NCBI RefSeq assembly: GCF_012935695.1
Contig: NZ_CP052859.1
Span: forward strand, 4,691,001-4,755,000
Source: Pseudomonas sp. ADAK18
GTDB lineage: Bacteria; Pseudomonadota; Gammaproteobacteria; Pseudomonadales; Pseudomonadaceae
Direction of reading: 5' to 3'
DNA: 64,000 bases
Positions 1 through 10,449 of the stretch are shown one piece after another. Made by a program: the position numbers and the translations under genes. Each line of letters begins with the position of its first letter. Position 1 is the stretch's first letter. The notes under the pieces are model-generated. The model had not been told where the DNA came from, did no database searches, and saw nothing but the letters and a program-made list of their open reading frames with translations.

Positions 1-208
1 CCACATATGCGATACTCCGCGCCTGCAACAGCACAGAGCCAAAGCTCGCGAGTTTACAGGTCAAGCGCCGGAAATAAATCACCCGCCTCTTAAGATCGAC
101 CACTCAGCAGTTCGCATCAGCCGCCCTTGACAAGACTTCAACTCATCGGCATGATTCGCGGCCTATTTTGTTTGCTATTTCCTAAAAAGTCTTTCGAGGA
201 GCTCGACG
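1..208. other. Intergenic region 5' of rpsT
   Basis: No convincing gene is visible here. By recalled Pseudomonas synteny the gene to the left would be murJ (mviN) transcribed leftward, so this is probably a divergent promoter region. It carries the rpsT promoter described separately. Confidence 0.5.
127..155 (+). promoter_or_regulatory. Sigma-70 promoter of rpsT
   Basis: TTGACA at 127-132 is a perfect -35. A 17-base spacer leads to CATGAT at 150-155 as the -10. This implies a leader of about 45 nt before the GTG start of rpsT. Confidence 0.65.
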
Positions 209-487
209 GTGGCCAACACACCTTCCGCCAAAAAACGTGCAAAACAGGCTGAGAAGCGTCGCAGCCACAACGCCAGCCTGCGTTCCATGGTTCGTACCTA
301 CATCAAGAATGTAGTTAAAGCCATTGACGCAAAAGACGCTGAAAAAGCTCAAGCTGCTTACGTTCTGGCCGTGCCAGTTATCGACCGTATGGCCGATAAA
401 GGCATCATCCACAAGAACAAAGCTGCTCGCCATAAAGGTCGTCTGAATGGCCACATCAAGGCTCTGAACCTTGCTGCTGCAGCCTAA
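209..487 (+). CDS. rpsT: 30S ribosomal protein S20
   Basis: This encodes the small-subunit protein S20, which binds 16S rRNA early in 30S assembly. The 92-residue product begins [18 protein letters not shown], the typical Lys/Arg-rich start of S20, and has the usual family length. Translation starts at GTG, preceded by a GAGGAG Shine-Dalgarno at 196-201. The gene is monocistronic, with its own promoter and a strong terminator. S20 genes often use non-ATG starts, which in enteric bacteria relates to autogenous control; that is family knowledge and is not shown here. Confidence 0.97.
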   Translation: MANTPSAKKRAKQAEKRRSHNASLRSMVRTYIKNVVKAIDAKDAEKAQAAYVLAVPVIDRMADKGIIHKNKAARHKGRLNGHIKALNLAAAA

Positions 488-501
488 GCGATAAGCTTGT
501 T

Positions 502-529
502 AAAAAACCGACCCTAGGGTCGGTTTTTT
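502..529 (+). terminator. rpsT intrinsic terminator
   Basis: CCGACCC and GGGTCGG form a near-loopless stem centred on 515, followed by a run of six T. A matching A-run on the left means it may also end transcription arriving from creA on the minus strand. Confidence 0.9.
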
Positions 530-615
530 ATTGCCTGCAATTTTATAGGCACCCCAAAACAAATGTGGGAGCGGGCTTGCTCGCCCCCACATACAGCAGA
601 GCAGCGCTGTCGAGC

Positions 616-1080
616 CTATTGCGCAGTCGGCCACGGCAAGATCGGAATCGCCGTCACCGCATTCTGCGGACTGCCTTCGATCAAGCGATCGCTATAGACC
701 AGATAAACCAGCGTATTGCGCTTCTTGTCGAGGAACCGCACCACCTGCATAGTCTTGAACACTAGGGACGTGCGCTCCTTGAATACCTCGTCACCATCCT
801 TCAATTCACCCTTGAAGCGAATCGGCCCCACCTGACGACAGGCAATCGATGCCTCAGCGCGATCCTCAGCCAGACCGAGACCACCCTTCACCCCGCCCGT
901 CTTGGCGCGAGACAGGTAGCAAGTCACGCCATCCACCTTCGGATCATCAAAGGCCTCAACCACAATCCGATCATTGGGGCCGACAAACTTGAACACCGTC
1001 GACACCTGACCAATCTCTTCAGCAGACGCCAACAACGGCATCGCCAGCAGCAACCCGAGCAACCCCTTAATTACGCGCAT
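616..1080 (-). CDS. creA: CreA family periplasmic protein
   Basis: The 154-residue product has an N-terminal signal peptide (about residues 1-20, [14 protein letters not shown]) followed by the CreA domain, including [21 protein letters not shown] and the C-terminal [16 protein letters not shown]. CreA proteins are small, conserved periplasmic proteins of unknown biochemical role; in E. coli the name comes from linkage to the creABCD operon, but no creBCD is present here. It lies 16 bp downstream of proB on the same strand and may be co-transcribed with it. Confidence 0.9.
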   Translation of the reverse strand: MRVIKGLLGLLLAMPLLASAEEIGQVSTVFKFVGPNDRIVVEAFDDPKVDGVTCYLSRAKTGGVKGGLGLAEDRAEASIACRQVGPIRFKGELKDGDEVFKERTSLVFKTMQVVRFLDKKRNTLVYLVYSDRLIEGSPQNAVTAIPILPWPTAQ

Positions 1081-1096
1081 CGAGACTTCCCTTCAC

Positions 1097-2215
1097 TTAA
1101 ACCAGAATCAGGTTATCCCGGTGAACCAACTCCGGCTCTGCCATATAACCCAACAAACCGACAATCGCCTCGGACGACTGCCCAATAATTTTCTGCGCCT
1201 CAAGCGCACTGTAGTTGGCCAGACCACGGGCAATCTCACGACCGTCCGGCGCCACGCACACCACCATTTCGCCACGACGGAAGCTGCCCTGGACCAACTT
1301 TACGCCCACTGGCAGCAGGCTTTTGTTGCCTTGGGACAACGCCGACACAGCCCCAGCATCCAGCACCAGAGTGCCGCGCGTCTGAAGATGCCCCGCCAGC
1401 CACTGCTTGCGCGCTGCCAGCATCCCGCGCTCAGGTGACAGCAGCGTACCGATACGCTCACCAGCCCTCAGGCGATCCAGCACTCGCTCAAGGCGACCAC
1501 CAACGATGATGGTGTGAGCGCCCGAGCGCGCCGCCAGCCGCGCCGCGCGCAGCTTGGTCTGCATACCACCTCGCCCCAATGCACCACCAACACTGCCGGC
1601 GACCGCATCCAGCGCCGGATCATCAGCACGCGCTTCATAAATAAGCTGAGCATCAGGGTTATTGCGCGGATCAGCGTCGAACATGCCGTCGCGATCCGTA
1701 AGGATCACCAGCAAATCAGCCTCGACAAGGTTGGCCACCAGCGCCGCCAAGGTGTCGTTGTCACCAAAACGGATTTCGTCGGTGACCACAGTGTCGTTCT
1801 CGTTGATCACCGGAATCACTTTCAGCTCGACCAGAGCACGCAAGGTACTGCGAGCATTGAGGTAGCGCTTGCGGTCGGACAGGTCATCATGGGTCAGCAG
1901 AATCTGCGCCGTATGGCGACCGTGCTCGGCAAAGCTGGATTCCCAGGCCTGCACCAAGCCCATCTGGCCAATGGCTGCAGCGGCCTGCAGCTCATGCATC
2001 GCGCTGGGTCGCACGGTCCAGCCAAGGCGGCTCATCCCGGCAGCAACCGCCCCGGACGACACCAACACCAACTCGACGCCAGCCTCATGCAAGGCCACCA
2101 TCTGGTCTACCCAGACGCTCATGGCTGCACGATCCAGCCCCTTGCCATCCGCCGTCAGCAGCGCGCTACCGATCTTTACGACCCAACGCTGCGCACCCGT
2201 CACCTTGCTCCGCAT
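1097..2215 (-). CDS. proB: Glutamate 5-kinase
   Basis: ProB phosphorylates glutamate to gamma-glutamyl phosphate, the first and feedback-inhibited step of proline synthesis. The N-terminal amino-acid kinase domain (about 1-255) shows [21 protein letters not shown] and VINENDTV; a C-terminal PUA domain (about 280-355) follows. The chosen ATG at 2215 gives 372 residues beginning [11 protein letters not shown], the usual Pseudomonas length. An in-frame ATG at 2218 and a TTG at 2224 are alternatives, and an AAGG lies just upstream. A terminator separates it from obgE. Confidence 0.95.
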   Translation of the reverse strand: MRSKVTGAQRWVVKIGSALLTADGKGLDRAAMSVWVDQMVALHEAGVELVLVSSGAVAAGMSRLGWTVRPSAMHELQAAAAIGQMGLVQAWESSFAEHGRHTAQILLTHDDLSDRKRYLNARSTLRALVELKVIPVINENDTVVTDEIRFGDNDTLAALVANLVEADLLVILTDRDGMFDADPRNNPDAQLIYEARADDPALDAVAGSVGGALGRGGMQTKLRAARLAARSGAHTIIVGGRLERVLDRLRAGERIGTLLSPERGMLAARKQWLAGHLQTRGTLVLDAGAVSALSQGNKSLLPVGVKLVQGSFRRGEMVVCVAPDGREIARGLANYSALEAQKIIGQSSEAIVGLLGYMAEPELVHRDNLILV

Positions 2216-2294
2216 CATCTTCAACCTTAGATAGAGGGCCGCGCGACCCAGCGCCGCCCATAACGTTATTCGTGACTACCGATTTCCAGATACC

Positions 2295-2320
2295 AAAACG
2301 CCGCTCGATTGAGCGGCGCT
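2295..2320 (-). terminator. obgE intrinsic terminator
   Basis: CGCCGCTC (2299-2306) pairs perfectly with GAGCGGCG (2311-2318) around a 4-base loop. On the minus strand it is followed by TTTT. It lies just 3' of obgE and uncouples proB from it. Confidence 0.8.
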
Positions 2321-2338
2321 TAAGTTTACTGCAACGAA

Positions 2339-3592
<1,254 letters not shown>

Positions 3593-3712
3593 TTAAGAAA
3601 CCAAGACATAAGACTCTTGCAAAAATGAGCGCAGCGACCTCAAGCAACGACCGCAAATCCAGCTGCTTTCGCCCATCACAAACAGCTTTGCAAGAGACTC
3701 ACCCCACAAACG

Positions 3713-3743
3713 AAAAAGCCCCGTCGCGAGACAGGGCTTTTCC
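3713..3743 (-). terminator. rplU-rpmA intrinsic terminator
   Basis: AAAAGCCC and GGGCTTTT arms flank a short loop; read on the minus strand the stem is followed by a T-rich run (CTTTTTCG). It lies 14 bp after the rpmA stop. Confidence 0.85.
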
Positions 3744-3756
3744 AGCAACTACGTAA

Positions 3757-4032
3757 TTATGCCGCGACGACTTCAGTCTTCGGGACAATGCTCACGTAAC
3801 GGCGGTTGAAAGCGCCTTTTACTTCAAACTTGATCACGCCGTCGATTTTAGCGAACAGAGTGTGATCTTTACCCATGCCAACACCGTAACCGGCGTGGAA
3901 TTGGGTGCCGCGCTGACGCACGATGATGTTGCCCGGAATGATAACCTGGCCGCCATACATCTTCACGCCAAGGCGTTTGGCTTCTGAGTCGCGACCGTTA
4001 CGGGTACTACCACCAGCTTTTTTGTGTGCCAT
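3757..4032 (-). CDS. rpmA: 50S ribosomal protein L27
   Basis: L27 reaches toward the peptidyl-transferase centre through its N-terminal tail. The 91-residue product starts [20 protein letters not shown], the hallmark L27 N-terminus without the cleaved extension found in Firmicutes, and has the usual family length. It lies 34 bp downstream of rplU with a clear Shine-Dalgarno (GGAGAA) and ends at a terminator, making a two-gene operon. Confidence 0.98.
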   Translation of the reverse strand: MAHKKAGGSTRNGRDSEAKRLGVKMYGGQVIIPGNIIVRQRGTQFHAGYGVGMGKDHTLFAKIDGVIKFEVKGAFNRRYVSIVPKTEVVAA

Positions 4033-4066
4033 GAGTCAATTCTCCTAGTGAGGAATTAGGCTGAAA

Positions 4067-4381
4067 TTAAGCCTGAATACCGGTGATTTTGATCTCGGTG
4101 TACCACTGGCGGTGGCCCATACGCTTCATGTGGTGCTTACGACGACGGAACTTGATGATGCGGACTTTATCGTGACGACCTTGGGAGATCACTTCAGCCA
4201 CAACGGTAGCGCCAGCAACAACTGGAGCGCCGATGTTCACGTCATCGCCATTGGCGACCAACAGAACGCGATCAAAAGTAACGGATTCGCCGGTAGCGAT
4301 TTCCAGTTTTTCGATCTTCAGGTATTCACCTGGGGCGACCTTGTATTGCTTGCCACCAGTAACAATTACTGCGTACGACAT
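4067..4381 (-). CDS. rplU: 50S ribosomal protein L21
   Basis: L21 binds 23S rRNA. The product from the ATG at 4381 is 104 residues beginning [15 protein letters not shown], with the C-terminal signature [21 protein letters not shown]. The frame is open for 20 codons further upstream, but a GGAGAAATACC Shine-Dalgarno fixes the start at 4381 and family length agrees. It is the first gene of rplU-rpmA; the promoter at 4514-4542 predicts a leader of about 125 nt, long enough for leader-based control, although no defined structure was identified. Confidence 0.97.
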   Translation of the reverse strand: MSYAVIVTGGKQYKVAPGEYLKIEKLEIATGESVTFDRVLLVANGDDVNIGAPVVAGATVVAEVISQGRHDKVRIIKFRRRKHHMKRMGHRQWYTEIKITGIQA

Positions 4382-4513
4382 GGTATTTCTCCGATAATCC
4401 TGCTCACCCAGCTCTTTATAAGAAGAGGTATTGGCTGGCATGGCTGCATAGGGCTGGAAGGCCTGATTGCAATTGCGTAAGGCAGGTGCTGCCCAGGAAG
4501 TTCAGGGTGCGCG

Positions 4514-4542
4514 ATTGTACGCAAGCTAAAGAGGTGTTGCAA
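4514..4542 (-). promoter_or_regulatory. Sigma-70 promoter of rplU-rpmA
   Basis: On the minus strand TTGCAA (4542-4537) is followed by exactly 17 bases and TACAAT (4519-4514). Both hexamers match 5 of 6 consensus positions, as expected for a strong ribosomal protein promoter. Confidence 0.75.
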
Positions 4543-4560
4543 GTAGCCGTCTATCGCGCC

Positions 4561-4589
4561 TTGACACTGCGGGACGTGGGTCCTAGCAT
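4561..4589 (+). promoter_or_regulatory. Sigma-70 promoter of ispB
   Basis: TTGACA at 4561-4566, a 17-base spacer and TAGCAT at 4584-4589. It diverges from the rplU promoter and leaves a leader of about 26 nt before ispB. Confidence 0.65.
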
Positions 4590-4621
4590 GCCGCGCAACC
4601 CTTCTGGAGCGACTGTCGCTG

Positions 4622-5590
4622 ATGCAACCCCAAGCTTTCTACCGCGCGGTGGCGGACGATTTTAGCGCCGTCGACGGCATCATCAAGAAGCAGCTGACTT
4701 CTAAAGTGCCGCTGGTCTCCAAAATTGGCGACTATATTACCTCGGCGGGCGGCAAGCGCCTGCGTCCTTTATTAGTGCTGCTGTGTGGCAAGGCCTTGGG
4801 CCGCGAAGGCGATGACCTGCGTCTGTTGGCCGCCACCATCGAATTCCTGCACACCGCTACCCTGCTGCACGACGACGTGGTCGACATGTCCGGCATGCGC
4901 CGTGGCCGGGAAACGGCCAACGCCATGTGGGGCAACGCGCCAAGTGTGCTGGTGGGCGATTTCCTGTACTCGCGCTCGTTCGAGATGATGGTCGAGCTGG
5001 GCTCGATGCCGGTGATGAAGATTCTTTCACAGGCCACGCGCATCATCGCCGAAGGCGAAGTGCTGCAACTGTCGAAAGTACGCGACGCCAGCACCACCGA
5101 AGAAACCTACATGGAAGTGATCCGCGGCAAGACCGCCATGCTCTTCGAAGCCTCGACCCACAGCGCCGCAGCCCTGTGTGAGGCGACGCCCGAGCAAAGC
5201 GAAGCCCTGCGCACCTTCGGCGATCACTTGGGCGTGGCGTTCCAACTGGTGGACGACCTGCTGGATTATCGTGGCGATGCCGAAACCCTGGGTAAGAACG
5301 TCGGTGACGATCTGGCTGAAGGTAAACCGACCCTGCCGCTGATCTACACCATGCGCGAAGGTACGCCGGAGCAAGCCGCCCTGGTGCGCAAGGCGATTCA
5401 GAAAGGTGGAATCGAAGACCTGGAAAGCATCCGCGAAGCCGTGGAAGCCTCCGGATCACTGGAATACACCGCCCAACTGGCCCGTGACTACGTAGCCCGC
5501 GCCATCAAATGCCTGGAAGCCCTTCCAGCCAGCGAATACCGGGACGCCCTGGTTGAACTGAGTGAGTTTGCGGTCGCGCGTACTCACTAA
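4622..5590 (+). CDS. ispB: Octaprenyl/nonaprenyl diphosphate synthase
   Basis: A trans-polyprenyl diphosphate synthase making the side chain of ubiquinone. The 322-residue protein shows the family landmarks in order: GGKRLRPLLVLL, the first Asp-rich motif DDVVD (about residue 84), GDFLYSRSFEMMV, the KTAMLFE segment and the second Asp-rich motif LVDDLLDYRGD with GKNVGDDLAEGK. It diverges from rplU-rpmA, as is common in gamma-proteobacteria. In Pseudomonas the product is expected to supply ubiquinone-9; chain length cannot be read reliably from sequence alone. Confidence 0.95.
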   Translation: MQPQAFYRAVADDFSAVDGIIKKQLTSKVPLVSKIGDYITSAGGKRLRPLLVLLCGKALGREGDDLRLLAATIEFLHTATLLHDDVVDMSGMRRGRETANAMWGNAPSVLVGDFLYSRSFEMMVELGSMPVMKILSQATRIIAEGEVLQLSKVRDASTTEETYMEVIRGKTAMLFEASTHSAAALCEATPEQSEALRTFGDHLGVAFQLVDDLLDYRGDAETLGKNVGDDLAEGKPTLPLIYTMREGTPEQAALVRKAIQKGGIEDLESIREAVEASGSLEYTAQLARDYVARAIKCLEALPASEYRDALVELSEFAVARTH

Positions 5591-5603
5591 AGCCGCTTTA
5601 AGC

Positions 5604-5688
5604 GGGAGCTGGCTTGCCTGCGATAGCTTCGCCTCGGTATCCCTGAAATACCGAGTCGCCTGCATCGCGGGCAAGCACGGCTCCCACA
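5604..5688. repeat. REPIN (paired inverted REP), GGCTTGCCTGCGATAG class
   Basis: The left arm GGGAGCTGGCTTGCCTGCGA begins at 5604; a diverged inverse arm (GCATCGCGGGCAAGCACGGC) ends near 5688. It lies directly 3' of ispB. Confidence 0.85.
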
Positions 5689-5771
5689 GAGTTCCGGCTA
5701 GCCCGCCCTTCCTGCGTTAAAACCCTATACAATGTGCGCTTTTTAGCCATCCTGAAACTCAAGGAGCCTTA

Positions 5772-6113
5772 GTGAGCACGTTGCCACCCTGCCCGAAATG
5801 CAATTCCGAATACACCTACGAAGACGGCGCCCAACTGATCTGCCCGGAATGCGCCCATGAGTGGGCCATCGGTGGCGAAGCCGAGGCTGCCAGCGATGAA
5901 ACCGTGAAGAAAGACTCCGTGGGTAATGTCCTGCAGGACGGCGACACTATCACCGTGATCAAGGACCTCAAGGTCAAGGGCACGTCTCTGGTGGTCAAGG
6001 TCGGCACCAAGGTCAAGAACATCCGCCTGTGCGATGGCGACCACGATATCGACTGCAAGATTGACGGCATCGGCCCGATGAAGCTCAAGTCCGAGTTTGT
6101 CCGGAAAGTCTGA
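5772..6113 (+). CDS. yjdM: YjdM/PhnA family zinc-ribbon protein
   Basis: The 113-residue protein begins with a zinc ribbon, [21 protein letters not shown] (two CxxC knuckles), followed by the PhnA/YjdM domain with [23 protein letters not shown]. The family was once linked to alkylphosphonate use through a misassigned operon; its actual role is not established, and no phn genes are nearby. Translation starts at GTG 5772, preceded by AAGGAG (5761-5766). A TATACAAT-like -10 lies near 5724-5731, so it appears to be a single-gene transcript. Confidence 0.9.
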   Translation: MSTLPPCPKCNSEYTYEDGAQLICPECAHEWAIGGEAEAASDETVKKDSVGNVLQDGDTITVIKDLKVKGTSLVVKVGTKVKNIRLCDGDHDIDCKIDGIGPMKLKSEFVRKV

Positions 6114-6266
6114 TAGAGCTGTCTCCATCTCGCGCCCTGCGCGAGATGGCGCTTCACCCTCCCCGCACCAACCCTCTTCCGATAGCAAAAGGCCAGACCT
6201 TTTGATCGAAAACACTATCCACACAGAAAAACCCGGAAACCGCCAATAGGCACTTGCTATTCTACG

Positions 6267-6285
6267 AATAAGAATTATTCTCATT
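6267..6285 (+). promoter_or_regulatory. Fur box upstream of small conserved gene
   Basis: AATAAGAATTATTCTCATT is an almost perfect 19-bp palindrome matching the Fur pattern AATGAGAATnATTnTCATT with one deviation. It covers the likely -10 (TATTCT at 6276-6281, 16 bases after TTGCTA at 6254-6259). The position predicts iron-dependent repression. Confidence 0.75.
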
Positions 6286-6310
6286 GAAACCTATCAAGGA
6301 GATGCGACCC

Positions 6311-6568
6311 ATGACTTATTTGATCGATGCCTGGCTGGACCGCCCACACCCTTACCTGCGGATCCTTCATCGGGAAACCGGAGAAGTCTGTGCTGTGCTG
6401 GAAGAAGAAGCCTTGAGTGAACTACAGGACCAGGGTGACCTGGACGTCAATGGCTTAAGTTCCAGTGAGCCGGGCGTGCTGAAAGAGGTGGTCCGTAACT
6501 TGTTTCTGTTTTGCTATGCCCGAGCGTTGCGCCCGGTGACGGATCTCAATGGCAAGTTTCATCCATGA
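6311..6568 (+). CDS. Conserved small protein, PA4570-like, likely iron-regulated
   Basis: The 85-residue product begins MTYLIDAWLDRPHPYLRILHRETGEVCAVLEEE. It has no signal peptide or membrane segment and is acidic through its middle. I know it only as the conserved hypothetical family found between ispB and fklB in Pseudomonas; no function can be assigned. The start at 6311 is fixed by GGAG at 6298-6301; an upstream in-frame ATG at 6284 lies inside the Fur box and is rejected. The strong Fur box predicts expression under iron starvation, and recalled transcriptome work in P. aeruginosa places the orthologue among iron-repressed genes (medium certainty). Confidence 0.85.
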   Translation: MTYLIDAWLDRPHPYLRILHRETGEVCAVLEEEALSELQDQGDLDVNGLSSSEPGVLKEVVRNLFLFCYARALRPVTDLNGKFHP

Positions 6569-6600
6569 AATACCAGCAGAAACTGGCTGCACCGGCCTCA

Positions 6601-6688
6601 TGTGGGAGCTGGCTTGCCTGCGATAGCATTACCTCGGTATTACTTCAGACCGAGTCGTCTGCATCGCGGGTAAGCCCGACTCCTACAT
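6601..6688. repeat. REPIN, GGCTTGCCTGCGATAG class
   Basis: TGTGGGAGCTGGCTTGCCTG starts at 6601. The inverse arm is degraded (ATCGCGGGTAAGCCCGACTC). It lies between the convergent small gene and fklB. Confidence 0.85.
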
Positions 6689-6714
6689 AAAGCCGGCGCA
6701 ACAGTCAGCAGGTC

Positions 6715-7332
6715 TTACAGAACGTCGAGCAACTCGACGTCGAATACCAGAACGCTGTGCGGCGGGATGCTGCCAACGCCTTGTGCGCCGTAGGCCAATT
6801 CGCTAGGCACATACAGACGCCATTTGCTGCCGGCATTCATCAGTTGCAAGGCTTCGGTCCAACCAGCGATCACGCCGCCAACCGGAAACTCTGCAGGCTG
6901 GCCGCGCTCGTAGGAGCTGTCGAACACAGTGCCGTCGATCAGGGTGCCGTGGTAGTGGGTGCGCACCTGATCTTCACGGGTAGGTTTGGCGCCTTCACCT
7001 TGAGTCAGCACTTCGAACTGCAGGCCGGAAGCCAGAGTGGTAATACCGTCACGCTTGGCGTTATCAGCCAGGAAAGCCAGGCCTTCGCCCGCCGCCGCTT
7101 CAGCCTTTGCAGCCGCTTCGGCTTGCATGATTTCACGGATCACTTTGAAGCTGGCAGCCATTTGCTCTTGGTCAACGCGGCTTGGCTTACCGGCGAACGC
7201 GTCGGTCAGGCCAGCCAGGATGGCGTCCAGGCTTACACCCGGTGGCGGGTTGTCGCGCAGTTGGTCGCCCAACTGACGGCCAATACCGTAGCTGACGCGG
7301 GTTTCGTCGGTGGACAGATTAACTTCGGACAT
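6715..7332 (-). CDS. fklB: FKBP-type peptidyl-prolyl cis-trans isomerase FklB
   Basis: A 205-residue FklB-type isomerase. The N-terminal dimerisation segment (MSEVNLSTDETRVSYGIGRQ) carries no signal peptide, so the enzyme should be cytoplasmic like E. coli FklB. The C-terminal FKBP domain shows VRTHYHGTLIDGTVFDSSYERG and ELAYGAQGVGSIPPHS. The start at 7332 is preceded by GGAGCAATTCC; the reading frame is open much further upstream, but that part overlaps the next gene in another frame and is not coding. The upstream neighbour on the same strand starts 117 bp away. Confidence 0.95.
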   Translation of the reverse strand: MSEVNLSTDETRVSYGIGRQLGDQLRDNPPPGVSLDAILAGLTDAFAGKPSRVDQEQMAASFKVIREIMQAEAAAKAEAAAGEGLAFLADNAKRDGITTLASGLQFEVLTQGEGAKPTREDQVRTHYHGTLIDGTVFDSSYERGQPAEFPVGGVIAGWTEALQLMNAGSKWRLYVPSELAYGAQGVGSIPPHSVLVFDVELLDVL

Positions 7333-7448
7333 GGAATTGCTCCGCTGTAGGACGGCAACACTCGCCGTCCAAACTAAAAGGGCGAGCAGCCTAGCACACA
7401 AGCCGTGCCCTTGATGAGCCCTGCGCTGGAGAGCGCCGGGGGGGGTAA

Positions 7449-7937
7449 TTAATGCTTGGTGACTTTGTCCAGGTAGCCCATGGCAAACGCCGAAACCACG
7501 AAAGTCATATGAATGATCACATACCACTTCAGGTGCTCGGGATCGACGTTCTTGGCGTCCATGAAGACCCGCAGCAAATGGATCGACGAAATCGCCACGA
7601 TAGACGCCGCGACCTTCATCTTCAGCGACGAGGAGTCCATGGTCCCCAGCCAGTTGAGCTTCTCTTTGCTTTCGTCGATGTCCAGTTGGGAGACAAAGTT
7701 CTCGTAGCCGCTGATCATCACCATCACCAGCAAGCCGCCCACCAGAGCCATGTCGATCAACGACAGCAGCACCAGGATCACATCCGACTCGCTCATGGAG
7801 AACACCACGGGAATCACATGGAACACTTCCTGGAAGAACTTCAGCCCCAGCGCCAGCAGCCCCAGGGACAAGCCGAAGTAGATCGGCGCCAGCAGCCAGC
7901 GTGAGGCGTACATTGCATTTTCGATAAAACGTTCCAT
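7449..7937 (-). CDS. YqhA/TIGR00645 family inner-membrane protein
   Basis: The 162-residue protein contains about four hydrophobic segments: [63 protein letters not shown] and [20 protein letters not shown]. This layout and the opening [20 protein letters not shown] are diagnostic of the YqhA family (UPF0114). The function is unknown. The position next to fklB matches the P. aeruginosa order. Confidence 0.9.
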   Translation of the reverse strand: MERFIENAMYASRWLLAPIYFGLSLGLLALGLKFFQEVFHVIPVVFSMSESDVILVLLSLIDMALVGGLLVMVMISGYENFVSQLDIDESKEKLNWLGTMDSSSLKMKVAASIVAISSIHLLRVFMDAKNVDPEHLKWYVIIHMTFVVSAFAMGYLDKVTKH

Positions 7938-8103
7938 TGAATCTCACACAGCTTGGCCAGAAATGGCGGCGAGTATATCAGCCGTGCCCAAAGGCCAGAA
8001 ACCACCGAGAAAACTGATCTGCACCGCATCTGTTAAAGGCTTTTTCTGCTAGTGTCGAGGTCATCAACTCGGCTCGATGACGTCGGACAGGAAGACTCAG
8101 ATA

Positions 8104-9939
8104 ATGGATGTGCGATCTCCTTTGGCCAGCCTTGGCCTGTGCGCGGCGTTGCTGATGGGCAGCGGCTGCTCCCCCAGCGATGAAAAAAAACAGACCAGCC
8201 TCGAAGAGCGAACCGCAAAGTTCGAGCAGTCCCTGGATACAATTCAGGACCCCAAGCTCAAGGATGCCGTGGCTGACCTGGGTGGCTCGCTGCTGTTGCT
8301 GGAGCGTGCGCGGGCCAAGCTCAGCGCCAAGCCCATCGAGACCGAGTACGGCGAAGACACCCTGGCACTGCTCAAGCACTACCCAACACCCCAGGCGCTG
8401 GTGGACACCTACATCAATGGCCTGTTTGTCCTGCGCAAGGCATCCCATTCGGACTACCTGACGGACCTGCAGCCGGTCTTCCCCTTCAGCTTCAACATGC
8501 CCGACCAGTTTCCCTTCCCACAAGGCCTGGAGTGGCAGTCGGTGACCTTGAGCAACAACAAGGTCATCCCCTTCCAGCCGGAATGGTCAGAAACCGATCC
8601 TGGCATCCAGCTGAGCCCCACCAGTTCCAACCTGACCAACCCGGATGACCTGACGGTAACCTACCCGTTCATCGAAGGCATCGAGACCGAAAACAAGAGC
8701 CAGCCGCAACCCGTCACCCTCAAGGGTCAGATAGAAGTGATCGCTCCGCGCAAGGTCTTCACCTTCGATCTGTCAAAGAAGGACGTGGGCCGTAAACGCA
8801 CCGAAGAAAACGTCACCGTCACCCTGCTGACCCTGGAAAATAACTACGCCGAGATCGAGCTGAGCAATAACGCCCCGTTGGCACCGGACGTCGGTGAAGA
8901 GTCCCCCAACCCGCTGCTGGTGCAGGCTCAGGACACCACAGGGCAATTTCTGTCACGCTCGGGCTCGATCAACGAGAACGCCGCCCAACTGGCGTTCTAT
9001 GAGAAACAATTGGCCGAGATGCAGAAACAGAAAGCCTGGTCCGACGCGTTTGAGAAACAGCTGGAAGATGAACAGAAGGCCTTTGAGCACAAGCAAAGCA
9101 GTCACTACGCCAAGGTGTACTTCAACGGCCAGATCAACAATCTGCAGGTCAACGTCCTCGACTTTTCCCAGGCCACGGTGACTCACAAGGACCTGGAGCT
9201 GCCGGTCCGCCGCTTCGACAAGAACAGCCTGGAAAAAACCGTACAAAGCCTGCCCATGCCGGTGACGGTGTATGACGACCAGATGACCGACTGGCTCAAG
9301 GACGCCACGCTGTCCGAAGACCAGTTGAAAAGCAGCGTCAGCGTCAGCCAGTCTGTGGAAGACGCCAGCGCCGCACGCATCGAGTTCGATCACCCCTTCA
9401 CCTTCAACGATGACCTGCTGGGTAACTCGCGCAATGGCGGCGACGCCCCCATCACCTTCTTTGCCGCCGATGATGCGGGCAAGCGTGGAGAGCCGATCGA
9501 ACTGCCCGCCGAAGCCTTCGAAGTCGATCCTGGCCGCGGCACTATCACCTACGACCTCAACCTGTTCCCCGAAAACCCTGCCTTCGTGGTCGGCTCGATC
9601 CCGCTGTTCCTGGCCAACATCGAAAAAGGCACGCTCTCCGCCGGGCAACTGCCCAAAGGCCTGGAACGGCAAGGCAACGCATTGATTGTCGATCAGAAGG
9701 CGTTCCCCTCCGATAGCTGGCGCTTTTTTGCCAAGGACGCCAGCGGTAATTACTTGAAGGAGATTCTTGCTGTCAGCCACCGCGCCGAGGAATACGGCAC
9801 CGCGTTGTTTGACGTGCATTACTTCTACGGCCAACCGACCACCCTGGAAACCTACCAGCGCACCGATTTGAATACCGTGGAGTATGGCTTTGAGGTCAAG
9901 CTGGATAAACCTGAGGCAGCGCCCGTTGCCAAACCATAG
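8104..9939 (+). CDS. Large orphan lipoprotein, function unknown
   Basis: From the ATG at 8104 the product is 611 residues, with a lipoprotein signal ending in the lipobox LMGSGC, so Cys is expected at about residue 22. An in-frame ATG at 8077 is possible, but AGGA at 8089-8092 favours 8104. The mature part is hydrophilic, with a probable coiled coil around residues 290-330 (repeated EKQLAEMQKQKAW and FEKQLEDEQKAFE blocks) and an otherwise beta-rich composition. The residue after the lipid-anchored Cys is Ser, which does not suggest inner-membrane retention. I do not recognise a named domain. Confidence 0.8.
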   Translation: MDVRSPLASLGLCAALLMGSGCSPSDEKKQTSLEERTAKFEQSLDTIQDPKLKDAVADLGGSLLLLERARAKLSAKPIETEYGEDTLALLKHYPTPQALVDTYINGLFVLRKASHSDYLTDLQPVFPFSFNMPDQFPFPQGLEWQSVTLSNNKVIPFQPEWSETDPGIQLSPTSSNLTNPDDLTVTYPFIEGIETENKSQPQPVTLKGQIEVIAPRKVFTFDLSKKDVGRKRTEENVTVTLLTLENNYAEIELSNNAPLAPDVGEESPNPLLVQAQDTTGQFLSRSGSINENAAQLAFYEKQLAEMQKQKAWSDAFEKQLEDEQKAFEHKQSSHYAKVYFNGQINNLQVNVLDFSQATVTHKDLELPVRRFDKNSLEKTVQSLPMPVTVYDDQMTDWLKDATLSEDQLKSSVSVSQSVEDASAARIEFDHPFTFNDDLLGNSRNGGDAPITFFAADDAGKRGEPIELPAEAFEVDPGRGTITYDLNLFPENPAFVVGSIPLFLANIEKGTLSAGQLPKGLERQGNALIVDQKAFPSDSWRFFAKDASGNYLKEILAVSHRAEEYGTALFDVHYFYGQPTTLETYQRTDLNTVEYGFEVKLDKPEAAPVAKP

Positions 9940-9959
9940 GCTCGACAACGGCTACGGGT

Positions 9960-10286
9960 TTATCGGATATCGCTGAGCACCTGATGGCGCCCACCATTGA
10001 GCTGACGCAGGTGCGCTTGCAAGTGCAGACACCAGATTTGCGGAGCATCGGCCAACTGATAGCCGTGCAACGTCAGGCTTTCAACGATGGACTCAAGGAT
10101 GGTTTCAGCGACGAAGGGCCCATGAAACGGGCCTTGTGACTTGACGGTCGAGGGCTGCTCGCCGTTCATGCCGGCGGCAAACAGTAAGGTCCACATCCCG
10201 GTATCCCCTGCAAGGGGGCGAATGGAGCATTCGATACGGGTCACCAGGCCCAGGCACTGGCGGGTGAGGCAAAGGTTGCGCGTCAT
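9960..10286 (-). CDS. Conserved hypothetical protein (PA4575-like position)
   Basis: The 108-residue product from the ATG at 10286 begins MTRNLCLTRQCLGLVTRIECSI. The start is supported by GAGGGGCG upstream; a longer start at 10322 has no such site. There is no signal peptide or transmembrane segment, and several Cys and His residues are scattered without a clear metal motif. The gene is convergent with the lipoprotein gene, 20 bp apart. By position it matches a conserved Pseudomonas hypothetical gene; no function can be given. Confidence 0.7.
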   Translation of the reverse strand: MTRNLCLTRQCLGLVTRIECSIRPLAGDTGMWTLLFAAGMNGEQPSTVKSQGPFHGPFVAETILESIVESLTLHGYQLADAPQIWCLHLQAHLRQLNGGRHQVLSDIR

Positions 10287-10449
10287 GGCGGCGCCCCTCG
10301 GTAGATCGGTGTTCAGCCTCACGAAGGCGAGACTGTTTCTATCCAGCGACTCCTGTTGATATCCCTTGAGCTGAGAGTAGAAGAAAACCGCTACAAACCA
10401 AGGTGGCAGGGACCAACGGGCATTTGCCCTTGATCACTGAGTCAACATT

